64,000 bases of DNA. Source: Opisthorchis felineus. Taxonomy: Eukaryota; Platyhelminthes; Trematoda; Opisthorchiida; Opisthorchiidae. The DNA lies in the NCBI GenBank assembly GCA_004794785.1, contig SJOL01007155.1, forward strand, positions 645,388 through 709,387, read 5' to 3'. Positions 11,101-22,606 of this stretch are shown here, piece after piece; the first letter of the stretch is position 1; every line of letters starts with the position of its first letter. The notes under the pieces were generated by a model. It did no database searches. It worked only from the letters and a program-made list of their open reading frames with translations, and was not told the origin of the DNA. The position numbers and the translations under genes are program-made.

Positions 11101-14002
11101 GGCCCCAAAACTCTCAACCCCATGAGGCCACCCATCGGTATTGAAGCCCATCACATCGTCAGATGACTGAAAATACCAGAATTCATTCCGTTAGCATAAA
11201 CGGTTGGACGATGTGTGATGCAGACTGAGACTGAACTCGATGCGACGTCATACGCCCGGATGGCTCGTAGTTTCTGCCAGCTGTTGCTAATCACGCATTC
11301 TTGTTGACCATATACACAGCATTTATGTACATGAGATTATGAGTCGTTCTAAAAGACCAGATGAAGCACTTCGTCATGGACACTTGACACGGCAGCCGAG
11401 TTTGAGCTTGTAAGATTGCATCATATTTCGGGCTGTGTTGCGAACATCTCTTGCCTTTACAGACTCTTGCTTCTGGTTTTATACTGTTCTTCTCTAAATG
11501 GGCTGTATAACGATTTTTATTGTTTCGTATACTTGATCCGGTTTCTGGCAAGGCAAAAAGCTTAAGATGCACAAAATGATCCTCAAATGTGATGGCAGTT
11601 CCAGAAACCACCTGAAAATCTAGCTCGGACGCATTTGTGTTCCTACACAGTGCGTCATTCAAAGGATTGCGTACAACCTTCGATGTTTTAGTTTGTCAAC
11701 GGCTTTTCCGGTGAGTGAGACAAGACGGCCGTTTTCTTAGCAAATTCTCGGCGTGGTCAAATAAACTGGACCGGATGTCACTGTCACAACAGATATAACT
11801 TGCTCTGCTCACAAATGACTGCAAAATGTCTATTTCATACTGAAAGGCACGACTGAAAGTTTAAGTATCGGGTGGAATGAGCTGGCTAGCGGGGCACGAA
11901 AAACTAGACCTGTGTTCTGATGTCGTCTAACAGATGGTCTGGAGGGCCATTCACTGAGTACTTTCAGACTCACAAATGAAAAAACCTGACTGCCAAATTA
12001 ATTGAAATAGTTCCAAGAGCCACTATAAAAATTATACTGCTTCATCACAACGGCGTCATCAACGTAAAGCCACAAAACATTGTGTGAACACCCGAACTTA
12101 CCGCTACAATAGACTTAAACTGTTCCATCTATGTTTGAATTCTCTTCAACTTCGACTATTTAGCTCCAGGAAAAAAACGCTGTTGATACTCCAAACACAG
12201 AGCAATTATTATCTACCTCAAGTGCTGATCCAGTCGTTGAACAGCTCACAATGACATGAAAACCGGTCCAAATTATTCAAGCTCAGTCATAGCAAAATCA
12301 ACGTCTCTTCCTTACTTAACGTTTGTCCAACGCATGAAATTCAGTGATACTTTGTTGCAAAGCACCATTACTCAAAGCTTGTCCGTTATACTTTTAGAAA
12401 ATTTGGGGAAATTTTTCGCAGTCATTTGTCTTGCACAGCTGTTCTCAAAATGTCTTTGTTAGTCCCCCAAGTGTACGAAACCGTTTTCCGGAAAAAAAGT
12501 TTTGTACCGAAGGAAGTTTTCACCCAATCACGACTAGGATAAGACGAGTATGGGCTACGACTTCTGGTCTATGCAGTCGTTGACTTTGTCATTAGGAGCA
12601 ATTACAGGACGCTCAAAGATGGACTCAGATTGGCCAGTTTTATAACGACAGTTGACGGCATAACTATTTCTGTTATGCGACTTCACTCAGGGGGACCTAC
12701 TCCTTACACGACCAGGAATGGCATAGTTATGATTTAGTTCATGTTGTGTGCTCAATATCTTTTTTAAATAGCTTGTAAAATGTTAATAATGATCGAATGA
12801 AAGCAGACCAGTAATTGGGTTTTGGGAGCATGGGACACCACCGAGGTTGTTACGTGTCCGTGGACATTAGACGACATCCTCCTCATTTATTGGAAACCTT
12901 GGTTGTCCTTCTTATATTTCAAATAAAATTCACAGACACATACTTGTTTGAAAATACCGTCACGATAAGAAATAACAGCCGTTTTTTATTTTCACCAGAT
13001 TAATCAGGCTTCCTCTGATCAGTTCAAGAACGACATTTCTGCCCACCCCTTAGCTAAAATTCCGGTGTACATAAACCGATTAGAACAGGGAAGAAAGGCT
13101 TCTCGTATTGGCTGAAGTGAGCGACTATCCCAAAGCGAGTACTCACCCTAAAACTTGGTCGTAACTTTTAGACAGAAGCTCAAAACACTGATTCTACTTA
13201 TTTAACTTCCGGTATATGTGGAGGCGTTTCTGAGCATGCACACTGATGTTCATCTGAAGCCTTTTGTAGAGGGTTTACAATGTGAGAAGTTACGAAGTCA
13301 GAAAGTACCCTGGTGTTTGCCTAGAAGTTTCACAGTAGGCCAAAACGGTTTTCCAACCGCCTTTTATATCCGGCTAAACACCAATAGTACAATCATTGCA
13401 AATTTTTTAGTTTAAACTTTTTCTGTTCAAAGCTACTGCTTCTTATAATTTCACATCTCTTCATTTTGCACAGTAATCTTGGAAAGCTTTCCTTGGCTCC
13501 TTCTTGGACACTAATTATTCCTGGCATCCAAACGATTCTAGCATAAAGCTTGTTGTTGGTTCGTAAAATCTGCGCCGAAAAATTCATTCTCTTCGCACGA
13601 AGACTCTTCATTTGAAATCACCTAACCGTCGAAAGCTGTCCCTGCTGTACTCTCCATTCATAGTATAGTTTGTTAACACAAAAAATTTGTTTACGAAGAA
13701 ACATACCAATTTTTTTAATTTGGTAGTACATTACTATCCATCCATGATAAGCCTAAATCTGGGCGAAGCTTTTAAGAACGTGGAAGCTCCGTCGATGTCT
13801 GATTCTTTACAATGAGAAACAGGTTGACACGAATCCCTTTGAAACCCAGTTTTTTGTAGCACGGATTCGCCTTGACAACACAATTATCGAATTATCGAAC
13901 ATCCAAGGGTAACACTCAAGGACAAAAAAAACATGCGTTGTATGAGAGCTGGTAGTTTTTTCTGACATTGGCCCTCCAAATTACTCCTAACGAACGACTT
14001 AC
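8120..14002. other. No certain gene (probable long intron)
   Basis: Between exons of the minus-strand chain that already fit in phase. Contains a possible first exon reading MEQFKSIVA before a strong donor at about 12104 (minus) and an open frame at 11291-11662 (minus), neither convincing. Confidence 0.4.
9650..9690. repeat. Imperfect TA microsatellite
   Basis: TA-rich tract with interruptions. Confidence 0.85.
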
Positions 14003-14113
14003 CCAAGGCATTTCATGACATAGAAGCTGATTGTAGAATGCTTTTACGGACGACCCCTCCACGAAATACCTTTTGAGGATACGCCTCGTGTCACTGCCAT
14101 GTATAGCAATCGA
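14003..14113 (-). CDS. Candidate exon of the minus-strand gene chain
   Basis: 111 nt, phase 0 in and out, between acceptor gcatttgttaccag and donor TTGG|GTAAGTCG. It encodes 37 residues including SIAIHGSDTRRILKRYF and FYNQLLCHEMPW, a mixed basic/hydrophobic composition suggesting a folded helical segment. I do not recognise the family. Of the chain, this exon looks most like conserved globular protein. Confidence 0.52.
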
Positions 14114-14527
14114 CTGGTAACAAATGCACATGTCAGTAACCAACACCAGACTAGAAGCATAGTCAGTGCAATAACTATATCCATAAATGATGTACTGAGG
14201 TCACACCCTTAAAAAAGGATCGTCCTTTGAAAGTAAATGGCGGAGATAAAGCAATGGATTCCCAAAAGTAAGGAAAAACTTACACAACCTTTTATAACTC
14301 AGCATTTTCCCTGAATTGTTTTCAGTAACCTCACTTATTGATTCTGTCTGTTTGCGCCATTTGTGTATAGCACTTTAGTTGATAGAAAACAATGTTCCTT
14401 CGCTCCTATTAGGTTCTGATTTTGTTTGAGAGCAAAACTTCTCTTAAGTAATACTTTAAAAAGTGTTTAGATGAACCCCAATACTGGTTGTTATAACAAG
14501 AGTGTGTTGTTATTTATGTATACTCAC

Positions 14528-14562
14528 TTGGTCTATCGGTCTTGTTGCATTAGATTGATTAA
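14528..14562 (-). CDS. Candidate 35-nt exon of the minus-strand gene chain
   Basis: Acceptor ttattttccccatttcag and donor CAA|GTGAGT are both strong. Only the phase-1 entry frame is open, coding NQSNATRPIDQ, and it leaves in phase 0. It lies between exons whose phases fit on both sides. Confidence 0.45.
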
Positions 14563-14676
14563 CTGAAATGGGGAAAAATAACGGTGGTAATAGGCAAAGA
14601 AGCAGAGTGATTGGAGTAGCAACATTGGAGTATAATTCCAAATGTTTCTGACTGTGTAACTGTTGATGCTCCTTAC

Positions 14677-14750
14677 AAAATAATAACATTTTTCTTAACA
14701 AGGTGCACGGTTTCAGTGTGGGGAAACTTGCCGGCTTTTGAAAGTGTTTG
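14677..14750 (-). CDS. Candidate exon of the minus-strand gene chain
   Basis: 74 nt with an excellent acceptor (attgtctttctcag) and donor GTAAGG. In the frame that enters in phase 2 it reads FQKPASFPTLKPCTLLRKML without stops and leaves in phase 1, exactly as required by the following exon. A second frame is also open, so the frame rests on the phase match. The product is not recognised. Confidence 0.45.
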
Positions 14751-17436
14751 CTGAGAAAGACAATTTTTACCTAACGAAACACTTTAGGTGAGACTTATAA
14801 AGAAGCACAAATATTTTTAATTGTTCAGAGCGAATCCGTCATCCCCACCCTTTTGAGGATTGTTCCTTACAAATGTAAACGTTAATTCCGTTTTGCTTAA
14901 CACAAACACATCAGAAAGGCTTCATAGATGTCTAACATCGACGTCAATGCTGCAAAAAAGTGTAGGGGCGTGTACAGTCATCGATGCAGCGGCTTGAAAT
15001 ACAAGCCGCTTTGTAGCGGAAGGACCATCAATTCGTCACGATACGACAACACAGCAAGCGAAAATTAGCTGAATACCTACAGAGTTCTGTAGAAAATTAG
15101 ATGTGTTCATGGTCAGAGTATATTAGAACATTTTTCCACATTTTTAAGGTCCCTCGCAAAAAACGTGTTTCTTTTAAACCTTTTGGAATAAGGGTAAAGG
15201 AGAATTTCTTAGAGTTTGACTTGTCTGACTGATCTTGTATGTCGGTCGTGTGTTGGCTGTATAAACTGTTAGAATTGTGTTGCTCGTCAACTTTGGGTTG
15301 ACCCCAGTTTTATTTCTCACACAATTGCAAAATTATATGTTTGAACTGTGACCTGAGTGAGAATTTGGCACACCTTAAACGCATGCATTAAAATTCCCAG
15401 TGTTAAAGCCTCTAGGAGCTCAGTTAATTCGACATTAGTTATGTTGTGTGTTATGTGTTGAAAATATCACATGCGCTTAAACTGGAGTAGGGCGTTAGCC
15501 TTGTTTTATTTAAATAAGAAGCAAGTGCTGTTTTATCCGGTAGTATACTGATTTGTTTAGAAGTGACCAGCCTAATCAAATGGAAAAAGATCATTTATTG
15601 TTTTATTCTAGCTGTTATTCTACAAAACTAAATGGAGAGCACACATCAGTTGAGCAAACACTATTTTTGTTACTACCGTTATTTATTTATGGTATGAAAG
15701 AAAATATGCTTAAATCATTTCATTCGTTTGAATCGGAATAATTTTTTAATCAAGTGCCCCAAGAGCCGCAAAACGAGGTTATTATGGAGCAGTGTTTGCG
15801 GCTGCCACTGTGGCTCCGGACATTTTATGCACTTTCTGTGACACTTTTGTGCTGGTACTGTGCCATAAATGGCAAAATTTAATCAATTAGGCCAAAAAAC
15901 TGTTCAATGAGCCACATATTTACTAACCCCTTGACATGGTTACCGTTTATTTGTAAACACTATGAATGGCAAAGAAATTCACATGAGTTTTTCCTAAAGA
16001 TGCACAGTTCTAGTTCCTCGCCAACTTGCTGAGCAAAAGAGCTTCTGGTTATATAATTTTCTAAAATGCACATGCTCCCCGCATCGTACACTATCTGCTT
16101 TACTCAAATACATGTGACAACAGGTGAGATCTTGCAAACTCTTATCTTCTCACCTCAGACAGACTGGTCAAACCCTGTAGCCCACAACTGTGCAAACCAT
16201 TTCGAATGCACTTCACATCAAAGGCCAATATTTATACGGGCGACTTGCTAGGATGCTGTTAACTGAGTTTCCTTAGTAGTAGCTGATAAGATAACCGCTG
16301 ATCTACCCGTGGGGCCAAAAACTGGTATGCAAGTCTCTTATCATGGTTTAAGGCAACATCTTTAATGGACAAATGTGTATCGCCATTTTTGGGCCACTTT
16401 CTAAATTTGACAGAGATACCAACAACAATCTGTTAAAATACAGACTAAATCAAGCTAGGGTTAGTCTGTGTTGAGCCGTTGACGAACCGAGAGAAAGTGA
16501 CTTAATCGCGCGAGCAGCAATCATATGTGATGTCAGTGCATCCAGACAGATCGATACTTATTTAATAAACATACATTTGACGTGTATTGGTGGAGTACTA
16601 CTAAATCACAACGGATAGCGTCGAAATTACCGCGAAAAACAGTTAGGGTAGCAAACAGGTAGGCGGAACGCACCGTCGTTTGTTGGACACAGGTCCAGCC
16701 TAGGCATTTAATACTGAAGTATCCTACTGATTCATATAATCGTCATGCTTATTTTGAGAGGTATTGACGCACAATCAAGAATGAGAGACTAAAAGGAGCA
16801 TATAGTGTCTACGTGGTCTTTCCAGGGCACTAGAGTTCGCGACCTTAGTTGCATGAAGTATAAAAGAAAACTGGTGAGACTTCAGCTTACCCAGTCTGTC
16901 AGTCTGCATCGGCGATGGATTTTCTGTAAAATCCAGAGCAACTAATAAAGAGAACCAAACCTAAGAAAGGGTGCAAAATTCCAAGCAGCCAGTTAGTAAA
17001 AAATGACGATCTTCATTGGTCACCCCTTCTGAAGCGACAAGGTATACAAAATGCTGACCGGTCGACTGACCTCCCCATTTAAATGTACGCTGGGGTTAGT
17101 CCAGTTAAGGTGTACCTTTATAGTTGCCAAATGATCAATAGCAACCTCAAGTAGAGACTGCTGGTCCCTGATTGATCAGCGGTGAGTCTTCTTTTTGGTT
17201 GTCAGCGTTTCGCGAACCACGTGAGTTTCAAGACTCAAAATACATCAGAGAATTTGAAACGCAAACCACGCTTCTTGAAAACTGGAGAGAACACGCATGT
17301 TAAAAATGAAATTGTTTGTAATTTGGTGGCTACCAACCACCAGATTAATCCAGCAGAATAGTTTATAGTAATCCGCAGGTGCCAGTGAAAGGCTCTGCGG
17401 CAACAAAAGCAGCCGAGGCTATTAACAGTGAGATAC

Positions 17437-17474
17437 CTGCCTTCACTTTGTGTCAGTGAGCGGCAAGCACAGGC
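17437..17474 (-). CDS. Candidate small exon of the minus-strand gene chain
   Basis: 38 nt between acceptor gctgagctactattcag and donor GGCAG|GTATCTC, open only in phase 0. Exits in phase 2, which is what the next exon (14750-14677) needs. It encodes ACACRSLTQSEG. Chance occurrence is possible for so short an exon. Confidence 0.32.
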
Positions 17475-17663
17475 CTGAATAGTAGCTCAGCCAACGAAAT
17501 TAAGTCTTCAGAAAACAAAATAATCCTATAGCATTATAGTGTTAGGCATATAGCAGGGCACTGGGAGAAGTTATACTTCGAATTTAGTTTCTATAGCTTG
17601 TTCTATCATATGGTGCATCAGTGGGTTTACATGCCTACAAGAAATTGTATTTCAGTTTTTTCT

Positions 17664-18486
17664 TACTTTGTTCCTACCGGCTCACTTAAAATTCCATCAT
17701 GCACGAAGTTAAAAATGTAACATCCCGGAACTAATTTATTTCAGAATAAGAGCGGTTTCCCACGACTCTGGTTCAATCAAGTGTTACTCTCGTTTAAAAT
17801 ATTGTTTTTGGTTTTGCTTATATTTTGTGATCCTGATATTTCAGAAGACGCCTCAATTTCTATATTTTGTCCTACTTTGAGTATTGAGAGTACTGTACAA
17901 CAAACCAATCATTCTACAGGACTATTCATCACATAATGATTACATTACACTACATCACATTACATTACCGTTGATTTTTCTCATTCTTGTACCAAGTTCG
18001 GTGTTTGCCACCCTGTTTTTGAGGCAAAAAAACCAATCACTTCTACGTTAAAACTTCTGCTTGCAACCCCTAAGGGTTTTTTATATTTTTACAACGAAGA
18101 CTACTCTCAAGGTTGCTATATACTCTTTGACGGCCCACGGCCGGTTTTGCCCTTCTTGGGCGAAGAATATCATACACGGGAGCTTCAGATGGGTTTCAGG
18201 TGAGTCTCACGTGAAAACCAAATTAGTGTGCAAATGGGTGTTTTGTCATGTTTTTATATTCTTCAGGCTAGCCAGGATCACCTAACATCTGCTTTTTATG
18301 GTAGTCACCTCCGATTCATTCGAGAATGGAGTCAGCTTGCTTTCGTCACCTTACCAAAGACTAATTCACAGTCCTACTTAGCCGCGGTAACACAAACTAG
18401 TGTGCACACCAGAAATAGCAAACTTTGTTTTTACATTTTTGATGTCCACCTAGAGATACTCTGCCACGACAAGCAATATGTTCTAC
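17664..18486 (+). repeat. 823-bp dispersed repeat, copy 1
   Basis: The reverse complement of this segment recurs at 38963-39786 with about 97% identity judged by eye, and identity stops sharply at both ends. It contains a degenerate tract of ttacattac-like words (about 17940-17968), a small open frame of 74 codons (18061-18285) and a module shared with the hairpin at 55.5-56 kb. No transposase or RT motif is visible, so it is likely non-autonomous. Confidence 0.9.
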
Positions 18487-20450
18487 GAAAAATAAACATA
18501 ATATCCTCTGCATTTTCCAGCTTGTCGATTTTGCCGCTCAGAATGATCCAGTCACAGGAGTTTTTGGAGACTTTCTAGGGTATGTCTCATTAGCTCACCA
18601 CTGACGATATTAAACAAACATGCAGTAAGTGACCATTCTTGCCGGACACCGGTGTTTGTAGAAAAGCTTTTGGAGCACTAAATATTCACTCTCGCGTCCC
18701 CAAAAGTATGTAAAACCTCACAAGATTTCCACAGATCTTTGGAGAGTACCTTATTGTGCAAGCTTGTTAAGAAGAAATAACGGGCCAGCAGGACTGCGTG
18801 CACTTTTTAAGTCAATATAAACCAAGATATTCAGGCACCTATACTCATCTTGTTACTCCAACAATAGAAAAAATGTGACACCGTATCTTTAGCCGGTAGG
18901 CAGCCTGATGTTTTCGTGTGCCGTCTGCAAGCATCTTTGTAAGACTGAGTAGAATAAGGAACACAAGCAGTCCGGTTACCGCGGGGTTCATGCTAATTCT
19001 CCTGTGACCACCACAATTACTGCGGATATCTTTCTTAAAAGTGGACATTACTGACAACTTACTCTCGTTGGCTTGGACGCCTCATTTTGTCGACACTGTA
19101 CCAAGCTAGTTAAGACGACCCGCGGCTGGGAATTTCAGCTCAGTTAGTAAACAGCGCAAGTGTGGACTTTTTAGGACAAACAGCACGGTGATTTTTTTAG
19201 GAGAAACGACGTTTGCTCATTTTAGAGGTATCGAGGGCTCCAAGTTTACTGCGAAGAGCAGGATGAGGAGTCCAAAAAAGCAACTTTATGTATCTTTTTG
19301 CGTCTGCTGCATACATCAGCTATAACCTTTTACGCAAGTTCTCCAAATTTGTTGCCTCTTCATTCCAACGTTCTGGACTTATCAAGTTTTCGATCAGTGC
19401 AAACTGCAGTTCTTCATCTAAAGTCCGGCAATTTGCTAAGTGGTATTTTACTCTTGACGTAAGGTGTGTGTGTGCAGGCTTTGAGTGATTTTATAGTATC
19501 TATATAGAGTTAGTGCTTACATATGTTTTACTGCGCCATCCAACAAGCCTCTGCTTAGCATTTTCGGGTTTGTGGGCAGTACCTTCAAGTAGGAGGTAAA
19601 ACTAGAAGATGCATGGTTCAAACGTTTTGCCTCATATCAGGGTGTGAAAGCCTTGCAGTCGCCGGCCATAATGTGCGCATTTCGCTTATCTCTGAAAACA
19701 CAACCTGAAGAAGAAAGAGACGGTAGCATGGTCCTAATCCCCATGAGTGCCACATAACTAGCGACAATAATTAATTGACTCACGTTACCTTTAGATAATG
19801 ACGACGTAATATAACCTGGTTAGAGACTGACTCGCGTGGAGCGGGTATCATGGGGCCAGATGGCTTCGGCTGTTTGGTACTTTAGTACTTCGGTACTGTT
19901 AGTGCTTTACTAAAGCAGTGTATGGTCACTTTATAACTGCGATTGTTGTCTGTGAGTCTTGATTTTGTTGCGAGATGTTCAACCAGTTGAGAATTAGCAG
20001 CACTAAGTCTGCCTATATGCGCATTCGTACAACCGGCAGCCACTTGCCACATGAAAGCGCTCAAATGGTAGTAAAAACTTTCTTACGGTGTGTCATAGCC
20101 ACAGTCTTTTGAAGCGCAAGCAGATATAATGAAAAACACAGTCAACTATTAGTCCAATCACCGGATGCTTTTACAGACATATCCAAACAGGCCACACAGA
20201 AGTGACTATGAGCACAACCCTTCAGCTTGGCGGCTTACAAAAACGCCACCCCAGCAGAACCAGTCGCAGTGACTTTTGGATCACCAGAAGTGTATAACCA
20301 GAAGTGAGCGGAAAGCGATGGATAGTTCAGTTCAGCATCCGTACTTGCGCCTTGAATCCCCTTTTCAAAGAGACAGCACTTATCAATAGAAAGTGAAGTG
20401 GTTGTGTGTAATAGGGCTGTCTGTCATCCTGCTTGTTTTAGAATGTGGAC

Positions 20451-20546
20451 CTTGAAGGATTTCAGATGAACTGGGCTCAGGAGTTTGGATAAAAATTCGA
20501 GAGTGTCTATTTATCTTCGAGGCAGAGTCAGCCGTGGAAGTTTCAG
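20451..20546 (-). CDS. Candidate exon following the LIM exons (Ser/Thr-rich)
   Basis: Acceptor ttcttccgccgttag is good; the exon enters in phase 1, matching the exit of LIM exon 3, and leaves in phase 1. It encodes a disordered, Ser/Thr/Pro-rich stretch with IFIQTPEPSSSEI, of the sort that follows LIM domains in ABLIM proteins. The donor CAAG|GTCCAC is weak. No domain is recognisable. This is a candidate only. Confidence 0.35.
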
Positions 20547-22115
20547 CTAACGGCGGAAGAACCTGTCCTTCCTTATGAAGGTGCCAGTTGAGAGTCAATG
20601 GCAACGAGGTGGAGATGGAGAAGAGTCAACATTTGAACGGAAAATGAGAAAAACGTCAGAATCAGTTTGTTCCCTTCTACACACTCTGTTGTATAATGCA
20701 ACTGAGGCAATCCAGCTGGTGACAGTGGCCTTTGACATAAAATTGTTTGTGAAGATGCAACTCATGTTTATACGTGTGATTACATATACTACGGCAACCA
20801 GACCTAAACATAAGGATGAACATTGTATTAAATTGAAGCCTGACCAAAACACAACCATAAGGCAGCAGTGGTTGTTGTAAAAACGGCAGACCAGCCAACA
20901 TTTTCAAGGAGTACGTTGACACATATGTTCCAACCCGATACTGGGGGACAAAGAGGGCTAGAATTAGAGGCTATGTACTTGTCACAGGTATACTGCCTAA
21001 TCTCTCTTAGCGGATTCTTGTGGTGCGCAAACTTCCACACCGCGACAAGGTAAAATATGTTCGCATCGAAGCTAGTTCTAATATTATAAAATTGTGACCG
21101 AATAAGCCGTAGGTAATCTCAGAACCCATTCTCGATTACCCCGATAAAGATCTCGCACTAGCAGCACTGGTGATGCCGAAAAGCGTTACACCTTCTTCTT
21201 CGTATTAATCAGGTGTTTTCAGGCATTTTGTCTTCATCCTAAGCTGCATGATATCCTTGTGGAACTTGTGAGTGAATGGAGTGCCTTTGATGGGTGCATG
21301 ACTTCTTTTGTGTCCTCATAAGGCATGCTGCTCTATTTGCTTACTCCTTCTTTCCCTTTGTCATCGCGAAGTACCTCATACAAGCCCTTTCGCCTGATAA
21401 AATATCTAGCTTATACCTGCCTGGTTTTCGCTTCGATTCTTGGAATGCGTGGCTACTCTCTGCTTTATCCGTGCCATATATTTTTTGTATTTTTAATCGC
21501 TTGCAAGGAAGGTTACATTTGGGGTTTGCTCCTAATTGTGTTTTTTTGTTAACACTAGCGTCGTATTACACTCCGTTCACCCATTGTCTTTTGACGCTCA
21601 AGTGGACTTGGTGGTCGCAAACATTTTCACTGCGATTTATCTGGAGGGTTGCTGACCTGCAAAGTTTCTAGTCCTCTCAAAAGTTCATTATTTGATCTCG
21701 TTATAGGAAAAACTCATGAAAATATCAAAGAGACCCTGCGATGATCTCTATATGATTGGTGACACCAGGCCTCTCTGTAACTAGTGGGTTGATTCACATG
21801 AGCTTTTATGCACATTCTACCTCCCACAGTCGCTATGAAAATCCTGCTTTCAAGGAAATATTCAAAGCATACGATCATTTAATTACACTGGTAACCATGC
21901 TAGGCCAGTTGTTTCACACGATAGAGCGATGCACAGCATGCTGGCTGATGTTGGTCAGATGCTTACTTAGCACTGGCTACTAGGCGAAGAGCCGCATGTT
22001 GACCATTAACCAGTGGTCTAGATTTGCATTCTTGCCGTTTTATCACATCTAGCCTTGCAAAAAAATGTGAAATAATTCCTGATAAACTAATCATAAGCAT
22101 GTTTCTAACACTTAC

Positions 22116-22255
22116 TCTTGCGTTGCTCAATTTTATATGGCCTGTTCAAATGACTGGTCATGTTGATATTGTCAGTGTACGATGCGTCAAAGCAAGCTGT
22201 GCAATAAAACTTTTTCTTCCACAGTGTCACTCTCATTCCTGGCGTGAAAATGTTT
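22116..22255 (-). CDS. LIM protein exon 3: end of LIM2
   Basis: 140 nt, phase 2 in and phase 1 out, donor AAGA|GTAAGTG. It encodes TPGMRVTLWKKKFYCTACFD, which supplies the last two zinc ligands (C-x2-C) of LIM2, followed by about 25 polar residues. Reading through the donor gives a stop three codons later, so the protein either ends here as a small two-LIM protein or, more likely given the strong donor, continues in a further exon. I looked for a third LIM in the next 1.5 kb and did not find one. Confidence 0.8.
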
Positions 22256-22289
22256 CTAGGCACTTGAGCAACCACATTAGATGCAGTAC
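22256..22289 (-). other. 34-nt micro-intron in LIM2
   Basis: Starts gtactg and ends gtgcctag on the minus strand. Splicing joins CYACK to NIFTPGMRVTL, recreating C-x2-C-x3-F-x2-G as in ABLIM LIM2 (F-x-PG-x-RVT). Without splicing the frame hits a TAA at once. The acceptor lacks a long pyrimidine tract, as very short introns often do. Confidence 0.8.
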
Positions 22290-22473
22290 TTGCATGCGTA
22301 ACAGTAAAAACATGACTGATGAAAAATTTTGTCGAAAACTGACACTGAGTTTTCGCTGACGTAGCAGCCGCACGAAGCACATCGCCTTCTAAATGTGGCT
22401 CTAATATCTTCCTCGCAGTAAAGCAAACCGTTTTCTTGATAATAATCAAGTCTTCCAAGATGTGTCCCGCATA
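22290..22473 (-). CDS. LIM protein exon 2: end of LIM1 and start of LIM2
   Basis: 184 nt, enters in phase 1 and leaves in phase 2. Completes LIM1 with CGTHLGRLDYYQ and LLYCEED, then an 11-residue spacer leads to LIM2 starting RRRCASCG, with HQSCFYCYAC giving H-x2-C-x2-C-x2-C. The tight spacing between the two LIMs (11 residues between Cys ligands) equals that in ABLIM. The donor GCAA|GTACTG is modest, but the domain match fixes it. Confidence 0.85.
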
Positions 22474-22506
22474 CTGATTTAATTTACTTTAGGTTCATAA
22501 CCTTAC
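22474..22506 (-). other. 33-nt micro-intron in LIM1
   Basis: Begins gtaagg and ends aaatcag on the minus strand, 33 nt in all. Removing it joins CFTCT with CGTHLG and restores the LIM consensus CFTC-x-VCG-x2-L in frame. Retaining it adds in-frame stop codons. Confidence 0.82.
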
Positions 22507-22606
22507 CAGTGCATGTGAAGCAGCCGTAATGATAGAAACCATTTTCTGTTCTTATAATGTCACCAAGGCATCTCTCGTTGCATTTTTTACACGTTGCTTC
22601 ATCCAT
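22507..22606 (-). CDS. LIM protein exon 1: start codon and first half of LIM1
   Basis: On the minus strand the ATG at 22606 (aacaATGG) has an in-frame TAG 18 nt upstream, which supports it as the start. It encodes 33 residues: MDEATCKKCNERCLGD, then HYGCFTC, giving zinc ligands C-x2-C, H-x2-C and the next Cys of a LIM domain. The donor is ACTG|GTAAGG, phase 1. The pattern C..C.E.C.G with CFTC resembles the first LIM of ABLIM/UNC-115. An upstream exon joined at gatag|CGAG is a less likely alternative start. Confidence 0.85.

Noticed and set aside
18061..18285. 74-codon frame found twice (also 39165-39389)
   Set aside because: It is duplicated because it lies within the 823-bp repeat; no evidence of selection or function.
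19660..19704. Excellent acceptor (ctctttcttcttcag, minus) suggesting another exon
   Set aside because: No downstream donor keeps a frame that links to neighbouring exons.
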